Of a stretch of DNA of 51,467 nucleotides, positions 19,401 to 26,700 are shown in pieces. The position numbers were made by a program, and so were the translations under genes. A model generated the notes under the pieces. That model worked only from the letters and a program-made list of their open reading frames with translations. It was not told the DNA's origin and did not search any database. The stretch lies in the NCBI GenBank assembly GCA_028278335.1, contig JANQEN010000263.1:1-51467 (forward strand), read 5' to 3'. How positions within the stretch are numbered: position 1 is the first letter of the stretch; each line of letters begins with the position of its first letter. This DNA comes from Chitinivibrionales bacterium. GTDB lineage: Bacteria; Fibrobacterota; Chitinivibrionia; Chitinivibrionales; JANQEN01.

Positions 19401-21064
19401 CTACTGCCCGATCGTTTTAATAGAATTCGATACTGGGCATACCGTTCACCAGCAGTGATATCTGACAATCCTGCAAGTTTGGTATTGTTGGAAAGAGTGT
19501 CGCACAATGCCCAATCACTGGCTCCGCTCATTGCTTGGCTTGTCGAAGTTCTTAATCGAATATCAACGGTTCCAGTATTATAAGTGGCATTCCACTTTGA
19601 TCGATAAGGACCAGAAATATTTGATCCAAAAGAAGTCATATCAAAGACCGAAGAGACAACATAGGTAGAATCAGAAACAGAAATGATATTTAAATTCGGT
19701 GCCGGTGTTGTAGATCCATTTAACGTCACGTAGTCAATTCGAATTCTTCCAGAGCCACCATCACCACCCTCTCCATTTGCATTAAAACCGTCATAGGCTA
19801 CTCCACCATTGGCATGCACCAGATTTGTACCGATTTCAACAATACCGGCTCTGAGAAAGACTACTCCACCAGCTCCACCACCGGCCCCCCAATGACCTTG
19901 ATCTGCAGAAACAGCATACCCGTCTTGACCGTCGGAGGAGACTGTTCCCAATGTAGTAATAGAATCAGCGGTGATAAAAATGATTCCTCCTCCATTACCG
20001 CCATGTGGTTTGCCACTATTGGGGTGACCTCCTGCGCCACCACCACCAAAGTAAAGTCTATTTAAAGCAGCATCACCATATACCATTCCGGCTGTTGCAG
20101 GTCGGCCACCATAGGTATCACCTAAAGTTCCTGCTGTCCCATAACCACCGCCAGCACCATTTACGAAACAGCCACCACCACCATACATTTGCACCCGTCG
20201 TGCTAACTCTGCATTATTATATCCTCCACGGGGATTTCCACCTCTCCATCCTTCTCCACGATATCCATCGGATCCACCATGGGCCCCTCCTCTAAATCCT
20301 TTACCGTCAGTCTGGATGCTGCCACCATTTGCAACATACACCTTTCCACGGGCCCTAAATATAACAATACCTCCCAGAAGACCATTCCAGCTTTCTGGAA
20401 CAATGGATGCTCCTGAATTGACCGTTACATTGGTATAGTGTGGAATCCGTACAATTTGTGCAATTGAAGAGTTGGTATCAACATAGCTAGTGTTTGTGTT
20501 TAAATTGTTTCCCGGTGTATCAACCACAGTATCATTTACTGAGGATCTATCAGAGAAATAGTCATAGGTGAGATTTGAATCTAGGGTTATACTTGTTCCG
20601 CCAACTATTGATTGAATTGTTCTAAATTCATATCTACCCGGTGAGCTACTATCGGGATTATGCATTTGAATAATTAATATTTCATCACCAACAGAAAAAG
20701 CAGCTCCATTAACAATAGTTATACTGTTTGTTCCAGAGGAGACATCGGCAACTAAATAGGCATAATTATTAATGATTGAATCCGCAGAATTGACGGTTAA
20801 GGCACCATCACTGCCATCCCCAAGATTAACATCGTTTTTTATTTTTAACATACCAACAGGATTATCAATTTCTGCATTGCCATCATCCGATTGATATTGG
20901 GTGGGGTCACTCCAACTATTCTGTCCTGAACCACCAGACCAATTTGTTTGACTCCATTCTGGCCCAATGGCAAATAGAGCAACTGGTGAAGTCAATAGTG
21001 TTAATAGAGAAGCTTTAACGAGAAGTGTGACTAATGATTTGGTTTTTGAGTTTGTCAACATCAT
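13424..21064 (-). CDS. Giant secreted repeat protein (2546 aa), Fn3/cadherin-like array
   Basis: Signal peptide 1-33. A Gly-rich stretch (about 240-440, many GGGG clusters) resembles those found in large surface proteins. Then come at least 15 repeats of about 110 residues (about 575-2220). Each starts near 'APTxPxxLxPxDxxxxxPTxxLxW', passes an acidic 'DxDPxDTLTYxI' strand and ends 'YFWRVxAxDxxGxxS'. They look like fibronectin-III/Ig-like domains with calcium-binding-type acidic loops. The C-terminal 105 residues form a FlgD-like/sorting-type domain (KVYPNPIIY, VQIRIYSETGGLVWKKE), expected to be the type IX export signal. Predicted role: surface adhesin or gliding/attachment filament. It is the first gene of a four-gene operon, coupled to the PorV-like gene by a 4-base overlap. 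Confidence 0.8.
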   Translation of the reverse strand: MMLTNSKTKSLVTLLVKASLLTLLTSPVALFAIGPEWSQTNWSGGSGQNSWSDPTQYQSDDGNAEIDNPVGMLKIKNDVNLGDGSDGALTVNSADSIINNYAYLVADVSSGTNSITIVNGAAFSVGDEILIIQMHNPDSSSPGRYEFRTIQSIVGGTSITLDSNLTYDYFSDRSSVNDTVVDTPGNNLNTNTSYVDTNSSIAQIVRIPHYTNVTVNSGASIVPESWNGLLGGIVIFRARGKVYVANGGSIQTDGKGFRGGAHGGSDGYRGEGWRGGNPRGGYNNAELARRVQMYGGGGCFVNGAGGGYGTAGTLGDTYGGRPATAGMVYGDAALNRLYFGGGGAGGHPNSGKPHGGNGGGIIFITADSITTLGTVSSDGQDGYAVSADQGHWGAGGGAGGVVFLRAGIVEIGTNLVHANGGVAYDGFNANGEGGDGGSGRIRIDYVTLNGSTTPAPNLNIISVSDSTYVVSSVFDMTSFGSNISGPYRSKWNATYNTGTVDIRLRTSTSQAMSGASDWALCDTLSNNTKLAGLSDITAGERYAQYRILLKRSGSSTPEFDSLGIEFNLPPSNFSLVSPHAIEVSQTPLLDWGDASDSNTDDTVTYKVEIDDNSDFSSLTHRSAALTTSQYTVPAGANLQDNTRYFWRVFAFDTYPDSTLSTDTMLFYTDVANNPPTPPQPLNFSNNDERQPLDSLGWTRNDPDPGDTLTYHVLVDDTSSFASPEIDTSFTLTTRIALQDVTGYANLADDKKYYIIVEADDPDGLNSGFTDLRAFYCNKVNDTVSIPYNLAPANGIPFDSSGYISWEVTDGDSVGNTPDTHTYTLQISVNPNFIPLISNNPGLTVDSIRLDSVNNYNFLLDGTTYYWRVQATDNHGLSGPMTDGTNNFQVIKNNKPPSAVTLISPTNGQEAPTVPLLDWSDATDPNQDSIFYHVEVATYSDFATIVFDTAGLRSSQYQVDSTDNLQGNSVYYWRVFAKDFQGDSTVSADTFSFSTENNPPSAFSLSLPVQGSEVNLTPLLDWADATDPDPPDISLTYIVELDTTSSFSTILLRKTTTASQYQIQSADGLVDNTSYYWRVYAKDTYPDSTLCNAVFVMYTDQGNNIPSLPTPLRPVNNTELAMTDSIGWTRNDPDPGDTLRYNIRLSLDVSFTTIVASKTNWLGESIALQNLDNAANLLDDVVYYWQVEAHDPSGASSGYTQGTDYFYCNQVNDTPSTPFNLYPQTNTTISPTDYLRWHATDGDSLGLTPDVLAYTIVVDNNPDFSSPIGITSGISADSVRVNTLTNAANLIDNIQYFWKIYATDNHGVSGGVTDGTHNFWFNISNSAPTAPSGLTPTAGNVVVPTSNFSWTASIDSDPYDTSTYVMHVSEDNTFTTLIAIDTTKLTTVQVNTLAGYTKFKTETTYFWRVKAFDNQGAESGWAGGATQSIIYRSTSPTVPQQISPINDKIYFPTEPIHWHVSSDPDAGVEDTLFYVLQISATSDFTTPLASDTGIDTVRILENLPGYGLFIDDSRYFWRISSFDNHGATSTWSITEKFLLDKSNSAPTIPTIIFPLDSQVAIKSSLFSWNKSNDSDPGNTVTYNILSATDSLFTDTVLSVTALVDTTVSVDSLLSKNTIQKWDYSQTPEVDTGGFLDNRFYFWKIVGVDNRNAASPYSIAQQFFCNTVNDTPGVPYTLQPNFGALTFPTQFLSWSVDVTPEFLDTTRFIIQVAEDSLFTSMLSVDTITELTQIQINSLNGHANFVDETYLYWRVKSYDLMNNSHGFSKVANLLYSTSNSAPTAPTGLYPTDSVALLNPTDLILWNKSNDQNNDSIYYSIWIDDQLFDSTTDTSLIAIRIANFYDTRVVLNQMAKGYDLLQHNTVYFWRVQARDEHYYNSAWSTLGMFRFNSTSPTVPDSLFPKDSTQISTSDFLRWNRAIDNDAGLTDTLNYVVMVDDNAHFVSPVSVDTVQLDTMLYLRDMQGVNDYNDDTYYFWKVKSLDDHGKASEFSLSSLFYFNRANSIPDTPNTLKPTLYVSIRPFQNLTWKATDPDINDTLTFLIEIAKDSTFNTISLIKGNWTTPYIRPMDFSGYQNVFVHDSIYFWRIKSYDQHGAVSAYSKIGAFKYDTKDDLATAPTIVSPSFGSYVVGGTKLQWKNSEDLDDTLLTYHIDIATDTIFSNIIAYKDSIPEGTDTLLKTTSVTLSSLINFDSLTVNSSYFLRVYPLSKVDTTWVAGNNSDIWKIWCGDSTILGNFTISSVTVITPKATSNIANKASSLDSMVLITFPDSTVKNPTIVKITEVPILGTIGLTDTSLITTSDTSLSRMQSSITMGNKYAVGDERTYYVKEKAYHIDMYDLDNPNSPVVLLDSAILQISYNDTNNNNMVDGEERIPVSKLKIFKLNELKSRWERTTSNAVRKQEQSKKKKRASAQPINDKSLSHSLTSFGIFTILAYAPMVQAFDNFKVYPNPIIYKSLREKVAKISYRLRDSAEVQIRIYSETGGLVWKKEIAPGQYGGAPSNNDAIIIPWDVRNTYGRLLGNGMYVVNIYVKPKTGGVFNRKQYIGVIK

Positions 21065-21095
21065 TAACCTTTTCTAATGAGTTGCATATTGATTA

Positions 21096-21116
21096 GTTAC
21101 AATTATATAACTGTAA
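21096..21116. promoter_or_regulatory. Palindromic AT-rich site upstream of the giant-protein operon
   Basis: Overlapping inverted repeats AGTTA/TAACT and TTACA/TGTAA lie 35-50 bases upstream of the 21064 start, in the 286-base gap between divergent genes. This is a reasonable place for an operator of the operon. No clear -35/-10 pair was found by eye. Confidence 0.25.
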
Positions 21117-21350
21117 TTTATGTTTCAATTATATCACCACATACAACAACGTTCAACTACTAATTTTACAAATTAATAATAGTGCGATTTTGATATATCT
21201 TTTCAAGAGTATGAATTTTTATCAATAACAAGTTTTCCAATTTTTCCTATTGCCACCTAATACACTACATGGTATAATTCAGTTTGAATGCTGTTATATA
21301 TTCAATTTATAGAGGCATGATCAAACACACTACTCAATAGGGGAACCCAC

Positions 21351-22202
21351 ATGGCTGAAGAGCAATCACAGGATAAGGAAAAATTTAGGAAAATCACCGC
21401 AGATATTGACATCCCACCACATCCTAAAATTCTTACCTCCTTTTTAGAGGAAAGCAACAAAGCAGAGCCAGACCTTAAGGCTATTGGCAATCTATTAGCC
21501 ACTGATGTTGCCATTGCTGCAGGGATTCTTAAAACAATAAACTCACCTTTTTTTGGATTACGCCAAAATGTGGCATCCATCCAACAGGCAGTTATGCTTT
21601 TAGGATTGACCAATGTGAGTAACCTTGTTTACAGTATGGCTCTTAAAAAGGCCATGGGAGGCGGAAGCACAGCCTTTTTGGAGCAGTTCTGGAATCGCTG
21701 TAATACCATAGCACTTCTTTCTGCGCGTATTGGTAAAATGGTTTCCCATGTAGCACCGGACGAGATTTATGCCTTGGCTTTGATGTGCGATTGTGCTGTG
21801 CCACTCCTATCTAAGCGCTACGATGAGTATGAAAAATTCTATCAAACCTCCAAAGACGACAATCAAAATCATATGCCCATCGGTGAAGAAGATCAGTTTA
21901 TGATCACCCACCCTGGCTTTGGGTCACATATTGGAGAAACGTGGAAATTCCCCTCTTCCATCTGTGAAGGGATAGCCCATCATCATGATGTTAATTTAGA
22001 GGAGCTCTACGAATTTGGTGATCTGATCACACTGGTAGCAATTTATAATTTTGCGGTTGCAGTATATAATAAGTATAAAAAACGTGAAGCCCATTTTGAG
22101 TGGCTAAAGTTAAAGGCTCAGTTCATGGTGGTATTGAAAATCACCGAGAATGATGTATTGGATATGGAAGATGTTCTGATTGATTTATTGATTCAGGATT
22201 AG
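21351..22202 (+). CDS. HDOD domain protein
   Basis: 283 residues, soluble, no signal peptide. The N-terminal 200 residues match the HDOD domain (metal-dead HD relative), with PPHPKILTSFLEESNK, a LAAGIL-like helix (AIAAGILKTINSPFFGLR) and SIQQAVMLLGLTNVSNLVYS. The remainder is helical, as usual for this family, including ICEGIAHHHDV. HDOD proteins are cytoplasmic signalling adaptors, often linked to two-component or c-di-GMP circuits; their partners vary. Ribosome site AGGGGAA (21337-21343) lies 7 bases before the ATG. It is monocistronic and ends with a strong terminator. Confidence 0.85.
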   Translation: MAEEQSQDKEKFRKITADIDIPPHPKILTSFLEESNKAEPDLKAIGNLLATDVAIAAGILKTINSPFFGLRQNVASIQQAVMLLGLTNVSNLVYSMALKKAMGGGSTAFLEQFWNRCNTIALLSARIGKMVSHVAPDEIYALALMCDCAVPLLSKRYDEYEKFYQTSKDDNQNHMPIGEEDQFMITHPGFGSHIGETWKFPSSICEGIAHHHDVNLEELYEFGDLITLVAIYNFAVAVYNKYKKREAHFEWLKLKAQFMVVLKITENDVLDMEDVLIDLLIQD

Positions 22203-22240
22203 ATCAATCTCCTAATTTCCGATTGAAAATTTGACACGAT

Positions 22241-22268
22241 AAGGCATACAGTTTTGTATGCCTTTTTT
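22241..22268 (+). terminator. Rho-independent terminator after the HDOD gene
   Basis: AAGGCATACA (22241-22250) and TGTATGCCTT (22255-22264) form a perfect 10-bp stem with loop GTTT. A T-rich tail follows. It is 38 bases beyond the stop codon. Confidence 0.88.
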
Positions 22269-22367
22269 ATTTTTTACACTCCTCTCAATAAATTTATATA
22301 TTTATAGGTATAACACACCTAAGGATTAGCACCACATCATAAAGCACACCAAACGTAGGAGTAGATC

Positions 22368-23792
22368 ATGAGAGTTCAAAGTCCTCTTTTCATAGTACTC
22401 ATTATATTTAGCGTAATGAACATACATGCCCAATGGGACAAGTACCCAACTTACCCAGAGTATGTCAAACATATGCAATCATGGGCGCAAACCTATCCAG
22501 AACTGGCAAAACTGCATGAGCTAGGTCCCTCTGGAATGCCAAATAAAAATCATCATGTTTATGCATTACAAATTTCTGATAATGTAGGGAAGCAAGAGCA
22601 GGAACCATCCATACTATTAACAGCCACGGTGCATGGAGATGAGACACTCCCCTATGTGCTCTCCTTACACTTGATTGATCACCTCTTAAAAAATTACACT
22701 TCGGATATTCGTATCAAGAAAATTGTTGACAATAGTGACATCTGGATCCTACCGCTCTGTAACCCCGATGGGACTTATAAAGCAGGCGATTTAACCGTCA
22801 GAAATGCTCAGCGCTTGACATTAAAGGATAACTTTGACATTAATCGCAACTTTCCCTGTTTCTGTGGTAATCCGGAACACCAGCACTTTGGCAACTATTC
22901 ATATGCCTGTGCTGAAGTAAAGGCAATCCGTTCACTCACCGATTCTGTATCCTTCGTCATTGCAGCGGATATTCATACCAGTGAAGAGAGAATATACTAT
23001 CCCTGGTGTATAACAGCAAGGCGTCATCCAGATGTGAAGTGGTTTAAGCATACTGGCCAGCGATATGTAGACTTGGCTCGGGAACATGGCCCTCCTAATT
23101 ATTTTGACGACTTAGGAGGACCCTGGCCCACACCAATCTGCACAGCCTGTTTAAGTGGTGGCTTGTATGCATTGCATGGAACCTTCTTGGACTACCTAAC
23201 CTATTACCGGCACTGTAAAACCTTCAACTTTTATCTCTCCCATAAGAAAAATGCCAGTTCAGTTGACCTGGTTAATTATTGGAACTATAATTACCAGGCA
23301 CTCCTTGACTTTATTGAGCAGGCTCAGTATGGTCTTGTTGGTACGGTTGTGAACAAAGAGACAAAGACACCCTTGCCAGCAAAGATTTTTATTGATCGCC
23401 ATGATTTAGACAGCTCTCATGTCTTTGCAAATGAAAAAACAGGTGCCTTCTATCGTCCCATTGAATCAGGCACCTACGCAGTGATCGTCTCCTGTGAAGG
23501 GTATCATACAAAGACGCTACAAAACGTCACTGTTGAATTTGGCAAAACCACTTCTCTGGCTATAGAATTGGAATACATACCAACTCAAATCATATCAGCA
23601 AAAAAGCTACCTACTTTACTATTGCATAACAACTATTCCCATATGGAACTCTATGATTTACAGGGTAGAAAACTGAACTCTTTTGCTAAGCAAGCGTTCA
23701 CCCAACGCCTATACACTCGATCTGGCATCTATATCCTACGTCTCATTGGTAAAGAAAGAACAAAAAATATACGGGTACATATTCATAAATAA
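22368..23792 (+). CDS. Secreted M14 (zinc carboxypeptidase) family protein, catalytic Glu apparently replaced by Tyr
   Basis: 474 residues with signal peptide 1-23 (ending near HAQW). The metal site is present: H89-GD-E92 in TVHGDET, and H203 in ADIHTSEE. The substrate-binding NRNFP motif is also present (INRNFPC). The M14 core ends near residue 300. At the position where the family has the catalytic base (T-x-E-L-S context) the sequence reads FNFYLS, Tyr289. By eye-alignment the general base is therefore missing, and the protein may bind and not cleave. A carboxypeptidase regulatory-like beta-sandwich (about 320-400) and a C-terminal type IX sorting-type domain (MELYDLQGRKLNSF onward) follow. 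It is a monocistronic unit downstream of the HDOD terminator. Confidence 0.82.
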   Translation: MRVQSPLFIVLIIFSVMNIHAQWDKYPTYPEYVKHMQSWAQTYPELAKLHELGPSGMPNKNHHVYALQISDNVGKQEQEPSILLTATVHGDETLPYVLSLHLIDHLLKNYTSDIRIKKIVDNSDIWILPLCNPDGTYKAGDLTVRNAQRLTLKDNFDINRNFPCFCGNPEHQHFGNYSYACAEVKAIRSLTDSVSFVIAADIHTSEERIYYPWCITARRHPDVKWFKHTGQRYVDLAREHGPPNYFDDLGGPWPTPICTACLSGGLYALHGTFLDYLTYYRHCKTFNFYLSHKKNASSVDLVNYWNYNYQALLDFIEQAQYGLVGTVVNKETKTPLPAKIFIDRHDLDSSHVFANEKTGAFYRPIESGTYAVIVSCEGYHTKTLQNVTVEFGKTTSLAIELEYIPTQIISAKKLPTLLLHNNYSHMELYDLQGRKLNSFAKQAFTQRLYTRSGIYILRLIGKERTKNIRVHIHK

Positions 23793-23801
23793 TTGAATAG
23801 G

Positions 23802-24368
23802 TTACTCAACACAATACCATGAGTTAAGCAGTTTCTTCATTGCCTTAAGCTTTCTGTATATCTTTACATAAAGCCATAGAGCGCCTAAGGCAATAACACT
23901 ATCAACCCATCCTATCAACCTAAAAATAAAGGGATTCTTTGTTTCAATAGAGCTTGCCAGGTGATAGAGGGACACCCACCCAACCATTAAAAAGCCCAAG
24001 AGCACCATAGACCAAAAGAGCACGGTGCTCCTTTTGGATATATGCAAGGGAGAAGCCAACCAGGGATAGAACAGCAATTCCTGTGCAATGCTTTTCTTTA
24101 TTGCCCTATCCTCATGCTCATAGGTATTTAATTTTAGTTGTAAAAAGTGATATTTTGAATAAAGAACAATGGTAAACAGTGCAAAGAGCAGTCCAATAAG
24201 TGCTGAGGCATATTCAGGATAAAGGACTTGATCAAAAAGCTTGATTGAAGATTGTTCCAGCCCAAACTGTCGATTAAAGAGCCACATAAAAATCCCTAAA
24301 AAGAGAAAACCAAGGGTTAGTGAATAGAGATTGAATGTCTTTTGTATTTCCTTGAGGTCTTCTAACAT
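23802..24368 (-). CDS. Small integral membrane protein, four membrane segments
   Basis: 188 residues, not recognised. Four hydrophobic stretches are visible (about 13-32, 50-70, 112-136, 145-166), with a basic-rich cytoplasmic loop between the second and third. The gene follows the sensor kinase with a 15-base gap and is transcribed with it, so it may be a membrane accessory of the two-component system. It is much shorter than CreD, the membrane protein that accompanies CreBC in enterobacteria (about 450 residues), and I see no similarity to it. Confidence 0.6.
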   Translation of the reverse strand: MLEDLKEIQKTFNLYSLTLGFLFLGIFMWLFNRQFGLEQSSIKLFDQVLYPEYASALIGLLFALFTIVLYSKYHFLQLKLNTYEHEDRAIKKSIAQELLFYPWLASPLHISKRSTVLFWSMVLLGFLMVGWVSLYHLASSIETKNPFIFRLIGWVDSVIALGALWLYVKIYRKLKAMKKLLNSWYCVE

Positions 24369-24383
24369 GGGGTGCTCTCTTTT

Positions 24384-25853
24384 CTAAATTGCTAGGGTCT
24401 GTGATTTAGGGAGGATAATCTTTACTTGAAAGCCACCTTCTGGTTTATTGCAAAGAGTAACCTTTCCTCCATGCTGATTCACGGTTTCACGGACATAGGT
24501 TAATCCAATGCCAGTGCTACGTTCACCCGTATCTGGACGATGCGTAGAAAAGAAGCGATCAAAGACTTTACCCACCAGTTCATTAGGAACACCTGGGCCA
24601 GTATCTTCAAAAATGACTATCCAGTTCTTATCCTCTTTGACAAGTTTTACCGTGACAGTACCCGATTCAGGAGTAAAATCTATAGCATTCTTTAATACAT
24701 TACTTATAGCAAGGCGGAGAGAAAACCCTTCTCCCTTATAGGGTGCTTTGGCTGGAAGTATGGTTTTTAGGTGAAGCTTGTTCTCTTCCAGTATGGGCTT
24801 ATAAATGGCTAAACTCGCTTTACATAGTTCACAAAGATCAATCTGTTCGATAATCCTATGACGACTATGAGACTCTAGGAGCGCTAACTCATTTATCCTC
24901 TTAGTAATGTCATTGAGTCGCTCGGCATCTAAGCTAATGCCAGTGACAAAATCTACAAGCTCCTCCTTGGTCAAATCAGGAGTCCCTTTTAGAAGCTCAG
25001 CAGAAGTGGCGATTGCTGTTATAGGTGTTTTAAGTTCATGCATGAGTGCCTGTAAGTAGTGTTCGTTTTTCTGTTTGCCCTCTAAGGAGTCTCTCATTTG
25101 CATGATAGTATGGGCAAGGGTATGAATCTCATCTTTACGAGTCTTGTTTGAAAAGGCTGCCAAGGGTGGCACCACATCCTTATTATCGCGCACAGCAGCA
25201 GCATAGGCTGTAACCTGTGTAATAGGTCGCATGATTAAACGTACAAAAAGAGCACCCAATGCAATCAGGATCATAGAGACACCGAACCCCACTGCTAGGT
25301 ATCGTACCTTAGCATCCTTAACAAACCTATTCATGGTATGTAAGGGTTTTCCTAAGGACACCACCCCAACAATCTCCTTATCAAGAATGATAGGCGCAGC
25401 CACATACATATAGGGTGAGCCAGGATCATAGGGATCATTAACCGAAAGGCGTGCACCATACTCTTTTTGCAAAGTCAAGTAGACATCATTCCACTCACTA
25501 TAGTCCTTACCCAAGGCCCAATTATTATCAGAGTCAAAGAGCACCATGCCCTCAGCATCGGTGATATAAATGCGTACATCCACATGCTGTTTTTTGGTGT
25601 TCCCAATGCGTGCTATAAAGGGTAGGTCATAAGCATTTGACAATATCTTTTTTATTGCCTCAAGGTCAATGGTATACTCTTTCGACTGCTCGGTGATATC
25701 AGCAGCAACGTATGCAGCCATATCAATTAAGGTCTCTTCCATGGATTCTAAATAGTGGTGACGTACCTCACTAAGGACCCAAAATAGAATACTACCAAAC
25801 CCCACAATAAGCACGGTTGTAAAGGTAACTATTAATTGAAGGCGTGTTTTCAT
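24384..25853 (-). CDS. creC: CreC-like sensor histidine kinase
   Basis: 489 residues. Two membrane segments (about 8-30, 180-205) flank a periplasmic sensor domain. The stretches VLFDSDNNWALGKDYSEWND and VAAPIILDKEIVGVVSLGKP closely follow CreC of Escherichia coli as I remember it. HAMP follows, then HisKA with ALMHELKTP (His272), NVLKNAIDFTPESG (N box), DTGPGVP (G1) and STGIGLTYVRE (G2). It autophosphorylates and passes phosphate to the regulator encoded upstream; the start overlaps that gene's stop (ATGA, 25850-25853). The signal is unknown. The creC name rests on the sensor-domain resemblance and is a family-level call. Confidence 0.85.
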   Translation of the reverse strand: MKTRLQLIVTFTTVLIVGFGSILFWVLSEVRHHYLESMEETLIDMAAYVAADITEQSKEYTIDLEAIKKILSNAYDLPFIARIGNTKKQHVDVRIYITDAEGMVLFDSDNNWALGKDYSEWNDVYLTLQKEYGARLSVNDPYDPGSPYMYVAAPIILDKEIVGVVSLGKPLHTMNRFVKDAKVRYLAVGFGVSMILIALGALFVRLIMRPITQVTAYAAAVRDNKDVVPPLAAFSNKTRKDEIHTLAHTIMQMRDSLEGKQKNEHYLQALMHELKTPITAIATSAELLKGTPDLTKEELVDFVTGISLDAERLNDITKRINELALLESHSRHRIIEQIDLCELCKASLAIYKPILEENKLHLKTILPAKAPYKGEGFSLRLAISNVLKNAIDFTPESGTVTVKLVKEDKNWIVIFEDTGPGVPNELVGKVFDRFFSTHRPDTGERSTGIGLTYVRETVNQHGGKVTLCNKPEGGFQVKIILPKSQTLAI

Positions 25854-26539
25854 AGGTCACTTTTTAATGAGTAGCCCACACCTCTATGGGTTTGTATGGG
25901 TGACGATTCTGGCTTAACCGTGCGACAGGCATTCCTGATGTTTTTTATATGTGAATCCACTACCCTATCGGTGTAGCAGAGTGGGTCACCCCATACATGC
26001 TCCTTTATGGTCTCTCTGGAATAGACATGGCCAGGGCTACTCAACAGAAGCATTAATATTTCATACTCATGATAGTGCAGGGTAAGAGGAAAGCCATAAA
26101 AGTAAATGGTGCGCGTTGCTTGATTAATGGCAAAAGGTTGCAATGATTTCTTTGAACTGTCTGTGCCTCTCTGTTTCTTTAAACGAAGTTTAATTCGGGC
26201 AATTAATTCATACACACTAAAGGGCTTTACCATGTAGTCATCCCCACCAATTTCCAAACCTCGCACTCGATCTATCTCTGTATCACGGGCACTCAAAAAG
26301 ATAATCGGCACATCGGATTCCTTACGGATATCCTTGCATAGGTCAAGACCATTTATATCGGGGAGCGTTATATCAAGCACAACAAGGTCTATGGACTCTG
26401 CTCTTAAAATAGCCAATCCATCTTTACCGGTAGAAGCAAATAAAGGTTCCATAGCCTCACGCTTTACAGCAAAGGATATGTTCTTGCCAATGCGGATATC
26501 ATCATCAATAATAAGAATCTTTGGTGTCAATGAATGCAT
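25850..26539 (-). CDS. creB: CreB-like OmpR-family response regulator
   Basis: 229 residues. The receiver domain (1-120) has IDDD at the N-terminus, phospho-acceptor Asp56 in VVLDITLPD, and Lys in VKPFS. The winged-helix domain (about 130-229) ends with RTVKPESSPIQTHRGVGYSL, typical of the OmpR/PhoB class that binds direct-repeat operators. It is the first gene of the two-component operon, divergent from the RCC1 gene at 26701, so the 160-base gap (26540-26700) must hold both promoters. It contains repeats such as TTAATAT, but I could not define boxes. Confidence 0.88.
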   Translation of the reverse strand: MHSLTPKILIIDDDIRIGKNISFAVKREAMEPLFASTGKDGLAILRAESIDLVVLDITLPDINGLDLCKDIRKESDVPIIFLSARDTEIDRVRGLEIGGDDYMVKPFSVYELIARIKLRLKKQRGTDSSKKSLQPFAINQATRTIYFYGFPLTLHYHEYEILMLLLSSPGHVYSRETIKEHVWGDPLCYTDRVVDSHIKNIRNACRTVKPESSPIQTHRGVGYSLKSDL

Positions 26540-26700
26540 TCCCCTTTTTAATGGTATTGGAATAGGTTAGATCTCTTTAATTTTAAATTATATTAAAACC
26601 ATAGAAATTTCCACTATCTGATATGTACCTAAAAAATAAGCAAAAAATTATATTAATATAAGTTAATATTAAGCATGTCCATTTTAAGGGGCTAACCATA

